Below, piece after piece: positions 1-14,500 of a stretch of DNA of 64,000 nucleotides. Location: NCBI GenBank assembly GCA_022828595.1, contig JAKGHH010000003.1:97549583-97613582 (forward strand), in the 5' to 3' direction. The translations under genes were made by a program, and so were the position numbers. The notes under the pieces were generated by a model, which did no database searches, was not told the DNA's origin, and saw only the letters and a program-made list of their open reading frames with translations. This DNA is from Nelumbo lutea (taxonomy: Eukaryota; Streptophyta; Magnoliopsida; Proteales; Nelumbonaceae). Position 1 is the stretch's first letter, and every line of letters begins with the position of its first letter.

Positions 1-3000
1 CGTTTCTTTGACCAAATAATTCAAAGCCATCTACAAAAGGGATTGATTCTCTTCAAGTAGAGTCGGTTGAAATTTTAGACTCTCTTTTGTAGAAATATAT
101 GCCGCCGAAATTTACAAATACACAAACGCAGAAATGAAGGCTTAAAATCTGGTAGCAGCCCAAGTTCTGACCCACAACAAGGATTGACAAACAATAACAA
201 TTTGCTTAGTTGGAAACCGTGTGAATTGCACCGAAACTATAGGCAGGAGCAGGATGTTACGTTGAGACCACCGAGCAGTGCATGAGACACGCTCCCAGAA
301 GGGAATGTTTTTGGATGAATAATACAAGCGTGATGGGAGGTCTTTAGTCTCACGTAGAAAAAGAAAAATAAAAGTTCTGATCAAATCAATTCCACTTTGC
401 TCCATTAATAATGGAAATGCTGTCACGATTCAGGAATTGAATTATTGACCAAATTCCCCTATCGTTATATTGTCATTTCCTTGGTTATTGACAACAATAC
501 CCCTGACCGGAGCTTACGTTTATTTAGCTGGATTTGGGTTTGGGTGGTTGGATGGGAGGGGAGGTTGATGCAGCAAACATGTGGGCTAACAAGAGAGTTT
601 TGGAAAGTCTTGTGAATTGCGATAACCATCTTTGATAATCCGAAATGCAAACGGTTTCTGGAGCAGTTTTGGGTGCATCACTCCATTGAAATGTTGGAAA
701 ACCTATCAGTCTCTGGTCCTTTTTTTTTCCATAGAAAAAAGATTAAAAAAATGCAACCAGTTTTGCTAGTTTCATTAGTTTGTTACTTTGTTCTGATGGT
801 TTTGTAGGGTTAGGTAGGTTGGTTTACAACCCTAGTTGAAATTTGTCCAAGGAGGTATAGAGAAGTCTTTACTTTTGTTGGTAAGATCTGGTTGAAGCTC
901 TGGAAATTATTTGAGCATTGACAGGGTAACTACTAACAACTTTCTGCCATGGGACATGATGATTTATAAGGGATGGAAGAAACCAACACAGTACCTTTGC
1001 AAGCTGCTAAGAGACAGAGGTGAAGCCCGCCCTACTATAGTGTCGGTTGTTAGCTGTTAAAGTCATATAGCTGTTGAACTTCTGTTTCTTTTCCTCATCA
1101 AGAGTTTGAGTCTCGTGATAATATAAATGATTTTGATGGTGGTCCAACATGGTTGGTAACGCCAACACACTAAGGGTCCTCAACTAAGGGTTGATTAAAG
1201 GCCTGTAGATGCCAAAATAAATATAATCTTACCACCATTTATTATTATAGGATGGATTTTTATATGCTTCACTTGGTACAAAATCTATACTGTACATCTT
1301 GCTAAAGTAACTTCTCAGTTTTTCCCTAATCGTTTCTGCTCTGATTTCAAGAACTGGTGTCTATTGGGTAGGCTGTAGCCTGTAAGTTTGCTCATTCTAC
1401 TTATCCATGGCTTTCTTATATCAATCTCAGGGCAATTCCTGCAGAGGGGATTGCGGATTCCATTGGCCCATAGAAAGTTTAGAGAGAAGTTTTCTTTATA
1501 CCGTGAAGAATGCTATTAAATAATGAGTTTAATGGACTTCTTGGGCCAATCGAATCCACAACGCCATAAAAATATACACTACAAGCCAAAGTTGGACATG
1601 TCTTTTCATCAGTGGTCCTATCTTCTCAGTAGGGAGTAGGGTAGTCGTCGTTTGCTAGCATTCCTCTTGTACATGAAAAATATATACATTAATGCACTAG
1701 AGCCCATTAAGAGCAGCTCTCCTCTAGGAAAAATCCATCCAAGCAAAGAGCTGCCTCTGTAAAAAAAGGGTCCCATCTGTCCCAGATTTAGCAAGACAAT
1801 TAACCATGTCGCTTTGCTGCCAGGGTATCTATTACCCCCATTCTGGCTTCGTTTTATGACGTTAGCTGAGTCCTTTCACCAACTAAGAGATTTGGGTCTG
1901 TCTAACAATGAGGGGGTTCTGACCTCGGGTTCCAACGAGTCCTTGTCTTTGTCTAATGGAACTACTGAAGGCCCAAAGACATCATCATCAGGCTTGAGGA
2001 ACAACCCCACCAACCTCCCCACAAAAAAATGCCAGCTGGACTTAGACATTGAACCGTAGGAGGCACCTGTCTCATAACCACCATGTTGGTCCATGATTTG
2101 GCCAGAGGGTTGCTGCAAATTGTCTGAGGTTCTGAGCCGAGAAGATCCCGGGGTGGGGAGTGAGAGAGACAGTGAATAGGAGGGGAACTTTTCCCAGGGA
2201 GACAGAGACTGGGCATATTACTCTATGCAGTAAGATAAATTGAATTGTATTTGGTAACTTTTCTCTGTTATGTACTCTATTTTTTTTTTTGTTACTGTAT
2301 ACTCCCTTCACCTAGCCCATTTCATCTCTGAGAGGGTTTTGTAATTGTTCTCCTTACCCGCATTTGAACAAATTAGTTACCAATAGAAAAATAAGAAAAA
2401 CAACATTTCCTAATTTACAGCTCTAAATTGAAATTATGATAAAAACTTGTAAATATCCAACATATCAATAAAAGCATCCAAAGTAAAACAATACAAGAAA
2501 CATAAACCAAGGTTTTTTAAAATGCCTGACGTATTTAATGGAGGAGAAGCAGAAGAGTTGCCCAAACTGGGAGATTAAGCTGATTTAATTAAGATTAATT
2601 TTATTAATTACATCTCAACTATATTCTTTTTTTTTGGAGTGCTAAAAAAATAGATTATAAAGAGTAATGAGTCATGTGAATCCTATGCAAAACTCACAAT
2701 GCAGCACTACCCCAATTAAGAACACCGGCAGGCAAAGTGCTCCCATACCCAACCAGCACCCTAACCTCACTGGTACATGAGAATACCGTTTTGTGTTTTC
2801 ATCCAGAAAATATGAACCATGAAAGATAGAAAGATTACCTAAATTCATTACAACAGCTTGGTAGCCTCTAAGATCCTAATAGATCCTTCCAGTCCATCAA
2901 ATGGCATTTTCTAAACATATTTCAATTGCTGAAGAGGCAGGGCCAAAATCTCAAGGCTAATAATCTTGAAAGTGTAAGCAAAGCCACCACCTCTGCCTTG

Positions 3001-3587
3001 GTAGAATTTGAATGCCTGACTGGTTCACTAAAAGCCCAGAAGATGCCTACACCCCAATTGAAGCTTCACCAATACCGGATGGACCAGAATAGAATTTCAA
3101 TTAAATTATAACTTCATCCTCTCAGTGAATGAGGAAGACTTTCAATAGGAAGTCAACCAAGATAGGATTGAAGCTTCTTGGAATGCAACAGTTTTTTAGG
3201 CTACGATTTTACAAGGAGAACCTGCCTATCAAGGCTTCAAAGTAGCCAGCTTTTCTCCATAAAAAATTACATCTGTTTCTTTCCTCCCGCACTTCCTAGA
3301 TGACAGCACGGATGTGAACTTCTGAAAACAGCAACCCTGTCAATATAAGCCTAAGTGACTTCCATTGAAAAACATATCCACAACTTGAAACTGCCCGTTC
3401 TAATCTTAACAATCCCAACAAGTGCAAATTTCCTTCTTTTCACACAATGAAATGCTTTACTTCAAAAATTAGGTTTCTTGAATATGACTTGCAAGGCCAC
3501 ATTACTGTTATTGTTCAAGAGTAAAAGTTTATAATTAATCTCCACCTGTCCATGTAATTAAACACTCCATATAGTTTCAGCAAATGA
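1..3587. other. Intergenic stretch left of INTS7, no supported gene
   Basis: I see no gene that I can support here. Short open frames occur on both strands (for example around 142-426 and 1814-2311), but they overlap each other, show no family motif and have no clear splice context. At the extreme left edge the minus strand reads ATG at 30-28 followed by nine open codons to the window end. This could be the start of a gene lying outside the window, but ten codons are not enough to say. T- and A-rich runs near 720, 2280 and 2630 are low complexity. The last few hundred bases probably include the 3' UTR of INTS7. Confidence 0.5.
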
Positions 3588-6500
3588 TCAACCAGTAAGA
3601 GAAGGCTTATTCACGGTAAACATAGGGCCAGTATTCAAAGGGAGTAAACTCCAGTACGAACCATGACTGTCAATAAAGCACCCGTGCCACTTGATCTTGT
3701 AAGAACCCACTGGAAAAGCAGAAACATTAAGCATGCAGGTTGAGAACCCTTGCCCTCTCTCATTGAATTCTAAACAAACACAAGCACTAACAGACCCATC
3801 ACAATTTTTGCTTTCCCTCTCATGCCTTCTGCCTGTCCCATTCATATCTTCCCTGACATATTGCAGGAGCTGTTCATTCAAACTTACCATTTCTTCTGTT
3901 TCCCAAGCTCGAAATCTCAACTGAGTTTGTCCCTTGACTTCACCTTGTATAGGTAAGAAATCAGATATCCTACAGGAAAGAATGCAGTACAACTTAGAAA
4001 GCTGGAAAGAAGGGACATGGTGTGCATCTTTCAACTGGAGACAGAGGTTTAGTGAGAGATGGAAACCCTGAAAGATGGATAATCCACCTGGGTTTCTGTT
4101 ATTGGCATGGGAGGCAAAGAGCTCTGCTCCAATGCAAGGCCTGAAGAGCATAGATTTCAAAACATCAGAATGCTTTTCATGAAAATTCTGTTACACTACA
4201 ATGGAAATAAGAATGCTTAGAACCTTGAGAATAATAGAACAATCATGCCTGATCTTGAGTGGGAGGAAAATACAAGTACACAACAGTCATTTTTCAGTCT
4301 AATTCCACCATCTTTAAAAAGGGTTACCTACCATGGCTCTTGTTAGAAGACAATGGTATGGCAGGATTCATGTAGCCAACCCCAAATAGTTGAGTAAGAT
4401 GTTCTATAAATATGTCCAAAATAAGGGGCATGCCCTGAAATTACAAGTTACTAAACATGGTTAACGAGTTAGACTAGTAAGACCAAGCCACTGACCCTTG
4501 TCCCAAATACAGTAGTTTTCTTCTGGTTTGCAGTTGGCTAGCTCCAACCTTATTTATAATCTATGCATAATACCACCAAAATAAGTCTGTCAAATGGTAT
4601 GGGTTGACCTGCAAGACCCAAATTGATCATACCCTACTACACAGAATCTGAGTCTGCATTTTCAGTCCTGATTATTAATAGATTAGGTTACATTTTACCA
4701 GTTTCTACCTGATTAAAGTTGTTTATGGTGCTGTAGTGTGTTGAGTCTCAACAGTTTCTACCAGTTTCTATCATATAGGTATTTTGCCTTTATGGTACAA
4801 AATTTGTATTTTGTTGGGTATATTTAAGTTCCAACATTTATACCATTTGTTGCATAGGGTTATGTGCCTGGGGTGTTTCCTCCAACAGGGGGTGTTTCTA
4901 CTTTAGTGTTTTACATGGTGTCTAGTGGCACCTGTATGTCTAAAATCACAATAAATTATTATACATTGTATAGTTTGCCAAAACATTTTACTTTCCCAAT
5001 TTCCAATGGAATATTTCAAGTACAAAACTTGACACTAAACACACCATGGTACCAAACATACCCTAAGACCCAAAGCATATTATATGGTTTACCTTTAAAA
5101 GCTTCATATAAGATGTTTAAAATTGTAATTTTATAGAATTTTGAGAAGAGAGAACAAAAGAATAACAGATATATTGTCAGATTACCGGGCAAGATGTCAG
5201 TCAGTTATAATAAGGTCTTATTAGGTCAGACCTGATAATCTTCATTAATAATAATTTCTGGGTCTGTTACTTACAGACCCCACTGTGTCTGGATCATGAG
5301 TAGTCTCTTTTATTACGGTTCAGGAACAGTTCTAAACTAATCCAGCCCAGACTTGACCAACCCATTGACAGGCTTAGAGAAAGAACAAACCAAGCCTGTT
5401 TAGCTTTCTGTGGTTTGCGTTGACTAATCCCACCAAGGTTTGATCAAGGATCTGGTTAGTTTCTTCTCCCCAACATCCCCCATCCCCACCCTCCCTCTGA
5501 AGGAGAAAGGATAAAAAAAAAAAAAGATGTGAATTTGTCACAACAAAATCCAGCAAATCACCTCAAAGAGGAATTTATAAATCCCTCAAAAACCATTATA
5601 TAAACATTATACTGTATGAGTTCTTAGCCCTTTTACATTTTAACTGCACCGATAAACCTTACCAGGCATCTAATAACCTAATTCTGTTTACCACTTCCAG
5701 ATCAATAACTTCTAATTGTGAAGCTACAAGAATAATTGTAATGCAAGAAGCTTAATTTTATGCACATCGGCGACATCGTACCTTACTTGAAAAAAGAATC
5801 TGGGAATCCAAAAAGGAATGCATATCCATTCCTTAAGTATGTTAGACAGAAATTTCAAATAGCCTCTCGAAAGTTGGAAAAGACCACCTTCATTATCCAT
5901 TCTCTTAGTTCTTTCTTCAAGCTGGAGAGCAGCTGAAACAGCAGACCTACAAACCCTTAGAGTATTTCTTTCATGATGGCCAACCCTCAATAACTGGGTT
6001 CTAGACTGCAAGTGGGAACATTTTTCAGGCTCTCCTGTAATTTTCAGAAGCAGCTTCAGGTTTGAAATGGTCTCATTGTCAATATGCCACAATCGCTCAG
6101 CTAAATCTTGTATTAGAAAAGAATGTGAAAACTTCTCTGAGTTTGAGACATAAATAGTAGAATTCTGATAACCAGGCAAAGCTGGAATAAAGCCAGTACA
6201 AAAGGCCAATAACGAACAGTTAAGTGCAAGCACAGAAATAGTTCTAAAACTATCAGCATCCAAGTCCATGAATGATATGGCAAGAAGATCAAATTCTTGT
6301 GCTAACTTCTTCAAACGGAAAGAAATACTAGTGACAAAGTACATGAATGAGTGGATATGCTCTGCGTGTCCTGGGGAAATAATCTCATTACTTCCCTCAG
6401 CCTGCTGATTACTGCCAATGTGTCCCTGGTTAGCATTAGCACTCAAGAGTCTGAACAAGTCTACAATGGTTTGAAGAACCTTAGCTCTTAGAGACAAAAA

Positions 6501-8464
6501 CCATCTTTGAAAATAGAAGGCTCGACCCAGTATGACATTACCAGACAAAAGTTCCTCTGAAAAGCAAATATTACTACAAGCCTTAGATAGGTTATCACCA
6601 TAGTCCTGCAAGCTGCTGGTAATACCTTCACCAACTTCACCAACCCCAAATTCATGTATCTCAAATCCATTTACTAATTCTTGACCTTGTTTAGGAAAAA
6701 GAAACAAAAGTATGTTGCTTTCAGCACTGGAAAATAAAACCAAAGATTTCAACCAGTAAAAATTGGAATCTGTTTGAACCTTATTTGTTAGTTTGTTAAA
6801 TATAAATGTAGCAGCAAACCATACTCCTTGACATGCTGCATATTGTCCAAGTTTGTAGGCAGACCAGGTATAATTCATTTCCATCATCTTCTTTGCAAAC
6901 TCAAGAGTCAGCTTTTCATGTTCAACCCAATAATAATCTTGACATGTATACAAGTCTTTGTAAAAGTTGGAGGTCCCACTGCCCTCATTTGTCAAGCAAC
7001 TTTGCATGATTTGATAATGCAAACAAAGTGAATGAACTGAGAATGTATTGGGATCAAATAAACTGCTTTGTTGTATGCATATAACCAGAAGCTTCACATT
7101 GTGAAGTACCTGGGTAGTGATAGCACTGGTTTGATTAAGTGTTTCAACACAACCCTCTGCAAACCTGTAGAGGCATAGGACAAGCTTTGATACATTGGAC
7201 ATACGTTTTTTGCCTTCAAACTCAAAAGACTCATTGGCAGAAGAATTTGGTCTCCTTGGGTGTATGCACCCTTCTTGCATGTTCAACAGAGACTCCACTG
7301 AGACTCTTATCTTGTCTAGAACAAAAGCTCCCAATGTTGAATACTCTTTAACAAGAGAAAGAGTTAAATAGAGTAGGTGTTGGCATTCTTTCCACAATTC
7401 ATTTTCAGCCCAACAATGCTTCTTCAGAAGTAAGGTAATCTGATCAATAACTAATGAGATAACCTGGGATGGAAAATATGTGGAATAATCACCATCAGAT
7501 GCTATTTCAATTCTCCCCCTAAGTTTGGATGATATATCAACAAGAAGATAGAGGGACAAGAATATCTTTGATTTGGCTGGAGATTTAGCTGCATTCTCAA
7601 CAATCTGTAGAAGCTTCCCAAGTTCCACCATGCCCACAAAAGACAGATTTGGCAGGGAACAGAAGATCTGCAGGTTCCCCAATAATTCAGTGTATAGATG
7701 TTTAATTAAAACTAATCAGATATAAGAGTAATTGGTTGAACAAAAATGACCTTATGTAATATCCGTAGGACTTTACATTGCAGATCAAGGGGAATGTCAG
7801 GCTTATCTACTAAATGGAACAAAGCTTCGAGTAGACTTCCACTGATTGGAAGCCGACAAACCCCACTCATGCAGAGAAAACAAAGACATCTCAGTGCCAT
7901 GACTTGCACATTCAAACAAGATTTCTGGGCAAGAAATGACACAAGCAAGTCCACCTATACTCAGAAGCAACACGAAAAAAATATATCAGAATAAAGTCTG
8001 AACAAGCATTGTTACAAATAGTGTAGACAAGGCGGTCATGGGCACATTTAAGCAACCTAGGAGATGAAACCATATATTTGTTCCAAAAAAAGGAGATGAG
8101 GTGGAACACTAAATAACGCATGTAATAATTAGGTGTTATCCCAAAGTCATAAATCAGAAATAAAAGGAATAAATAAGACAGCAGAGTTAAAAGAACAATC
8201 AGATGGAATTAAAAATGGAACTCCAGACACCAGAAGTTAAATATCATACAAATTATATTTAAAATCTCAAAAACAGATCCAAAATAAAAAAAAAATGTGA
8301 ATATTAATTGTGGATGCACCACGATGATTTAAGAAACAGATCCAAACGCCTTGACTTTTAGCAACTAGGCGCCCGCCTAGGCAACAAAAATGACAAGGCG
8401 GGTGCCTTTCATATTATCATTTATATTGCTGTTTCTTATTAATGTATGTGTTAATACATTTTAT

Positions 8465-8504
<40 letters not shown>

Positions 8505-11500
8505 ATTATACTTTGTTTTAATGTTTTACTATTGAAATTTAAAAGATCAAAGGGTTTTAAGGAGAGAAAAAGAAAAAAAGAAAGAAAGAAAAGAAAGAGG
8601 AAAGAAAGAATAGAATAATAAAGTTCTTTTTTTTCTACTCTTTCTCTCTCTATTTAAATACAACAGAAACTCCACCATTGTTTTTTTTTCTATTTTACTT
8701 TCCATCTTGAATATTTATCATATAAAGTTAATAACCTTCTTTAGCTGCTAATTGATATGAAATTGCTTTATTAAATTCATTACAGTAGTATTATTTTGAA
8801 AATAATGAAATTAATATATGTAAAGATTTTTATCTTTTAGATGTGATGATTTGCCACATTTTTAGAGGAAATTTAATGTTCTTAACAAAGAATTTCTATT
8901 TTTTCAATTAATATACATGCTGAATGGTATATAAATGTAGGAAACTAGCCAAAAGTTAGTTTTTTATGTTATAAAATTTTTATCGCCTAGATGCCTTGAA
9001 AATTATGATGTTTAACTCACCTAATCATCTGGGAACCAATTTGGTATAAAGGGTTTAATTGGATAGACAACACCCAGTGCCTTGACTACACGTCTTCTAC
9101 TCCCCTATATTTTTTGTACTATTTGCATTTTCTTCATAATGTTTATAAATAAGGATGCTGATTTGGCAGAAAGGGTCCGTGAGTTTGGTTTCTATGGACA
9201 GATGGAAAAGGTGAGCAGCAATGAGACAGAACCATGGTCTTCTGTCTGGAGTCTAGAACCCAAGGCAAATGGTTTTGGTGTCTTGAGCAACAGCATTAAA
9301 CAGAACATGGTGAAGCTTCGAGCACATGGAAAATGGCCTTCTGAATCAGGGAAATAAGAATTTCGTTTTTGGTTAGAGAGGTTCAAGCTTCTCTTAGATG
9401 GATGCCAAAGGAATAAGACACCAGAGCTGATTTTTCACCAGATTGTAAAGATTACTTGTTGGTTTCTTTTTGTAATTCCTCCCTTTTTTATCTTTATACA
9501 CACTGTAAATCTTCTTTTTGTCCATTACTCTATTAATGAAAATTTAATGCTATTCATTAGCCAAAAATAGCAATTTGATCTCAACAACCAAAATGACTAC
9601 CTGCTCAGAAATCAACACTCCTGAGTAAGAAGCAAGCTTTGAGAGTGACATTAGCATCACAACTATGAAATCTTCATCTGAAGAGTCCAGCACCATCTTT
9701 CGACCTGTCTGCAACATCATATCATGAACCACACACACATACACACAAACAAATATAGCATGGAAAAATAATGAAGGGTGACAACTCTTTCCAAAATCAA
9801 GTGGTGTTTGAATACTGTTGAAATCGATGCCAAAAGCAGAATGTGGGAAAGATTCCAAACTCAAGAATAGCTTAAATCCAGTGTATTATTGGTAATATGG
9901 TAATATTTTTAGGGGTAAATAATCACCCCAATGTCCACGCTTCATCATTCAACAGTAAGTGGGTAACAAGTTAATGAAATGTTGAATGGGGCAATTTTAA
10001 ATTTGAAAGCTTTTCGACATTCTGCTTTCAGTGCCTATTTCAGCAGTTATGAATGCCACCTTAGGTTGAATGAACAATGTCTAAATTTGTCACCGTGGAA
10101 GGAAAACCTCCCTCTGCAGCAGCTCTTAGAATCATATTACAGCAACTACTTGTTCATAAAAAAAGAAAAAGTTCTGATCAAAGTGGGTATTGGCAGTAGG
10201 AGGAGGTCAGCTGTTTAAAACTAATTTCCTCCAACAACATATCTGCTTCAAATGCAAGTAATAGAATACCGGTATTGGAAAACATATTTTAAATATAAAT
10301 TTGTCATTTAAATTGCTATACTGTGACCTCAAATTCAATTCCAGAGTTCTGGAGGCTACAGCTGTTTGTGATAGGATGTATCTACAAGGACAAATCTGTC
10401 TGGATTTTTTTAAATTTTGATAGATAAAATTCAATTGATTACATTAGAAGCAGATGATAATTAGTTTGTTGCAAGCATCCCAATATGAGGCACGAGGTGC
10501 ACCCTCACTCTGTCTGGATTTAGAACACAGGGATTTAACAAATATTGGTTATGGTCATAAGGTCTACTGGTAGAGGGGCATAAAATCATCAAAAATTTGA
10601 TCTTTGATCTCAAATCAGAAGTAAACAAAGCTCTGGGGAAAAGAAAATTAAAAAAACTGGGCAGATGGTCTGGCTACTTAATGTGAAAATTCCATTAGCT
10701 AGCTCAATCCTTTTTATTGGAAATTTGCTAAATTTCTGTTTCATTCAGTCTTCGAAGTAGAAAACACATTTGTATGGACAAAAAGATAAGAAAAAAAGAA
10801 GGATCACTTGGGAGGTAGCTTTTCAACTTGATCTGAAACTTTCACTAGTTAGCATAATCCCACTGCTTCACCTCCAATACAAAAAATATTGTATTGGTGG
10901 TTGCCAACTTCATGGACTTGTCTGTCATGGGTCTCTCAAATCAAAAAAGGGCAAGACATAACCTCCCAATAACTCCTGTATTTCACAAACCCTCGTTTAC
11001 AACTTGTTCTATTATGATTTGAGGTCTCAATGAAGGACGAGGCACATGACGCAAGCATTGCTCTATTGTCTTTCACATATGCACTTTCCTTTATCTTGTC
11101 ATAACAACTTGGTGAAATAGCACACATAATAGATACATAAGTGGTCATATATTAATTAGATATGACATGGAAGCAGAAGGAATGCAGTACCTTATAAGCT
11201 CTACAGGCAAGTAAAGAAGAGTATCCCATTTTAGCAAAGGCACGTGCCCCTCTAAGCCTTAGATCAGAGGATGTTTTCGATAAGGACACCATATTAATCA
11301 GTATCTCCAAAACAACAGTTGCAAAGTCTTCTGATAACTCAGAGAAGCAACCTGCAGCAAATAATGATGCTTTTACCTGCAAAATTCCGACAAAAGATTC
11401 TAGTGCAGCTCTAAGTCATCTTAGTCTACATAACATCCACTTTGATGATGAGGAGAAAGGAGGAAAAGAAACACGGAGATAAAAAGAAAAAAAAAAAAAA

Positions 11501-14500
11501 AAAAAGGTAAGTTGATTATAGGAGAGTGTAATTTTCAAATTGCAAAATTCATGATATAGATGAAAAAATATAAATTAATTCATTGGGTAACCAGTAAGGC
11601 ATGGTGATCTAAACAAAACCATAGCTGTAGATTCATGACATACATGCAACAGGATAAACTATTTGTTAGATGATATATATAAGGTAGGCTACCAAAAGCA
11701 TAACAACACAAGAAAGTGTTGGGTGTTGCTTTTCTTTTTATCTTTCCTTTTTTTATTTTTATTTTTATTTTTGTGGGGGGGGGGGTTAAGCAAGACAATT
11801 GGAATTCTGTTTAACTTTGACAATTAAGGTCAATGCTAACCCTCCATGCAATAAAAACAATCTTGTGGATTACCCATTCATTTTTGATTGGTAACTTACC
11901 TGAGAAATTTTAATAAGTCAAAAGAGGATAAGAGTACAAAAGAAAGAATTCCAATTGTCTTGCTTAACCTGATAAAATGTAAAACATTTGCTTCTGTTGA
12001 ATTCCACACCATTCCTTCTGATCATTTAACACAATCAACCACTTTGGGTGATTTGTTGGTATATATACTCAATGATTACTTCACAATTTACATATCCTCA
12101 GAATATATGTAAGAGCACATAATTAATGGTAGAAAGAAATTTCACCTCCAAATCATGGCATGACCCCATGCTTGACAGTATCATATAGCGTATTTCAGCA
12201 CTATCCTTCCCAAGGTCGGCCCAACAACCAAGGAGATATAATGCCAATGCTCTTGATTCAACATCACCAGTATCAAAAACTATCTTTACTCTTTTAAGCA
12301 GTTCTGTGTGGTTATGTACTCTGTGCCTTGCCAGAATCCCGTTATATTGTCTACCTTTCTTTTTACGGTGCCTCATCTCTAAGAGAAAGACCTTTAGAAC
12401 AGAGAGCCTAGTATGCTTGTCTCCAGACCTAAATGTCTCTGCAAGGCGAAGGAGAATAGTGTTCAAGAATAGCCTATCCTCCCCTGGAACTAAACCAAGC
12501 ATGTTTAGTACCACCCAGATGGTTCAGGCTCCCTACTCCATCTTGAAAGTCTAGGCCCAATCTGTAATATAAATTCAATAGGCTGACCTGGAATGCCATG
12601 AAGAAAGAGGGAAAAAACAATTGGCAAGATCAAATGGTCAAAGTTCACATTTACCAAACATAAAGCATAATGTTAGAAAAACAAACTGTAGATACTTGGC
12701 ATAAATAATCAGAGGAAACTCTAACGAAGAGAAGAAAATGAAGCTGGAATTTGTATCAATGGATAACCATGACACCAGCAGAGAAAAATGCTGATTAAAA
12801 TTTGGCTCATGAACATACACAGAAACAAGAAGCTTCATTAAAATGTTTCCCATGAAAGAGATGAAACATAGAGTTATCAATAAGATCAACTTATTATTTA
12901 GTTGACAAAGGAAAAGACTTCAATACATATTCTAGAGAAAGGTCCACATATCAGATGTTCAGGCCCTTCTAAGTTCTAATAGAATGTGAGTTCAGAGGAG
13001 GAATATCCTAGGTGCAGTTTGATCATTTTGAAGATCCCAGAAGGCACAATACAGTGTATTAAAAGCGTAAGGGCCTTTTTGTACTCGAGGCACAATTTTT
13101 TTTCAAAATTTTCAAAAAATAAAATAAAATAAAATAAAAATCAGAAAATTGAAAAAATAGTTAAAAATGCACACTTAAATTTAAAGCTAAACCTTTTAAA
13201 CTGCCTATTTCCTTAAAATACATAAACATAACATGTAAAACATATTCAAAGTGAAAATGTAAAAAATTAAACATAACACATAAAACATATTCAAGAACTC
13301 AACAATGTAAGCAGCTAAGCATGCAAAACTTTCAATATCTTTATTTATTTATTTTTCCTAATTGCATTCCTCCAATTCCATGAGCACTTTGTACTGAGCC
13401 CCATAAGGCAAGCTAGAAACAAGTAGAACCCCCTTTTGCTAATATTGTTGCCTTATTCTTCTTAATATAAATCAATTTTTAAGAGATAAGTAACTATAAT
13501 TAAAATTATAAAAGCATTTTTGTGTATGGGTTAAGAATTTAAGACCTTAACATGGATTTGTTTGGGCTTGCCTCAAGGGACTTGGTCGGGGGTCTGAGGG
13601 CAGAGCCTCAGCCCATCCACCATGCCTGAAAAAACACAAAAAGCACAAAACTTAATTCAGGTGCACCAGGCACACACCTTTTTAAAGGGCAGTGCCTAGG
13701 CCTAGGTGAGGTGCGGGCCCTGAAATTCACCTCACTTACTAACAACTCACAAAATTTATGCTGTTCTAAATTCATATTCTGCATTTGGATCAGAAAGAAT
13801 TTGAGGGTTGAAACGAAATTAAACCCAAGGATCAAAATATCGATACGATACACCCAGATACGCATGGATATACTAATATAAATAAGCATTACAAGTTTTA
13901 AAACTTTGGGATGATGATTGATATCCCTTTAATGCTTATAAAATAAAAAAAAAGTAAAAAGATAAAAATATCGAGTATCGGTGATATGATATGTTGGGTA
14001 TTCGGGTGTATTGATATTTTGATCCATTTAACTCTGATAAAATTCATTTCCATTTCTATGCTTGTTAATGAGGTGCAGAATCCAGAAATGTGTAGATTAT
14101 AGAGGGATGAATTCCACATATTTTAGTGGATTTGATACCCTTAGAGAAAGGAATTGCCTTTTTGAAATCCTTAAGGGAGGTAGTCTATTTGAAATTCCCA
14201 CATTAACTTCCATTTTAACATCTGGGTCCAGCCAATATCATAGTTTTTTATGATGTAAGACTGCGAATGTGCATTGTGAGAATTTTCACTGAGATTCGAC
14301 CAGGGGAAATTTTAGTCTCTTAATAATAAGCAAAAAAGTCACTAGTTAACAACCTTGGAAAAATGGGAGGCCAAACGCCGTTCATGAATTAAGGTCCAAA
14401 CCACATACAAAACCAGAAGAGCCAAGACAATCAACCCCATAAGCAAACCAATTTAATCCTACCGAAGCACTTCTCAGAGGATCATTCCAAGCAGAAATGT

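Noticed and set aside
142..650. Minus-strand open frames of 94 and 61 codons at the left end
   Set aside because: No family motif, no consistent splice context, and no continuing exon found.
1814..2311. Overlapping open frames on both strands (81, 80, 84 and 79 codons)
   Set aside because: Overlapping frames on both strands in moderately GC-rich DNA are expected by chance; I recognise no domain and cannot link them to exons. One might be a terminal exon of an unknown gene, but nothing supports it.
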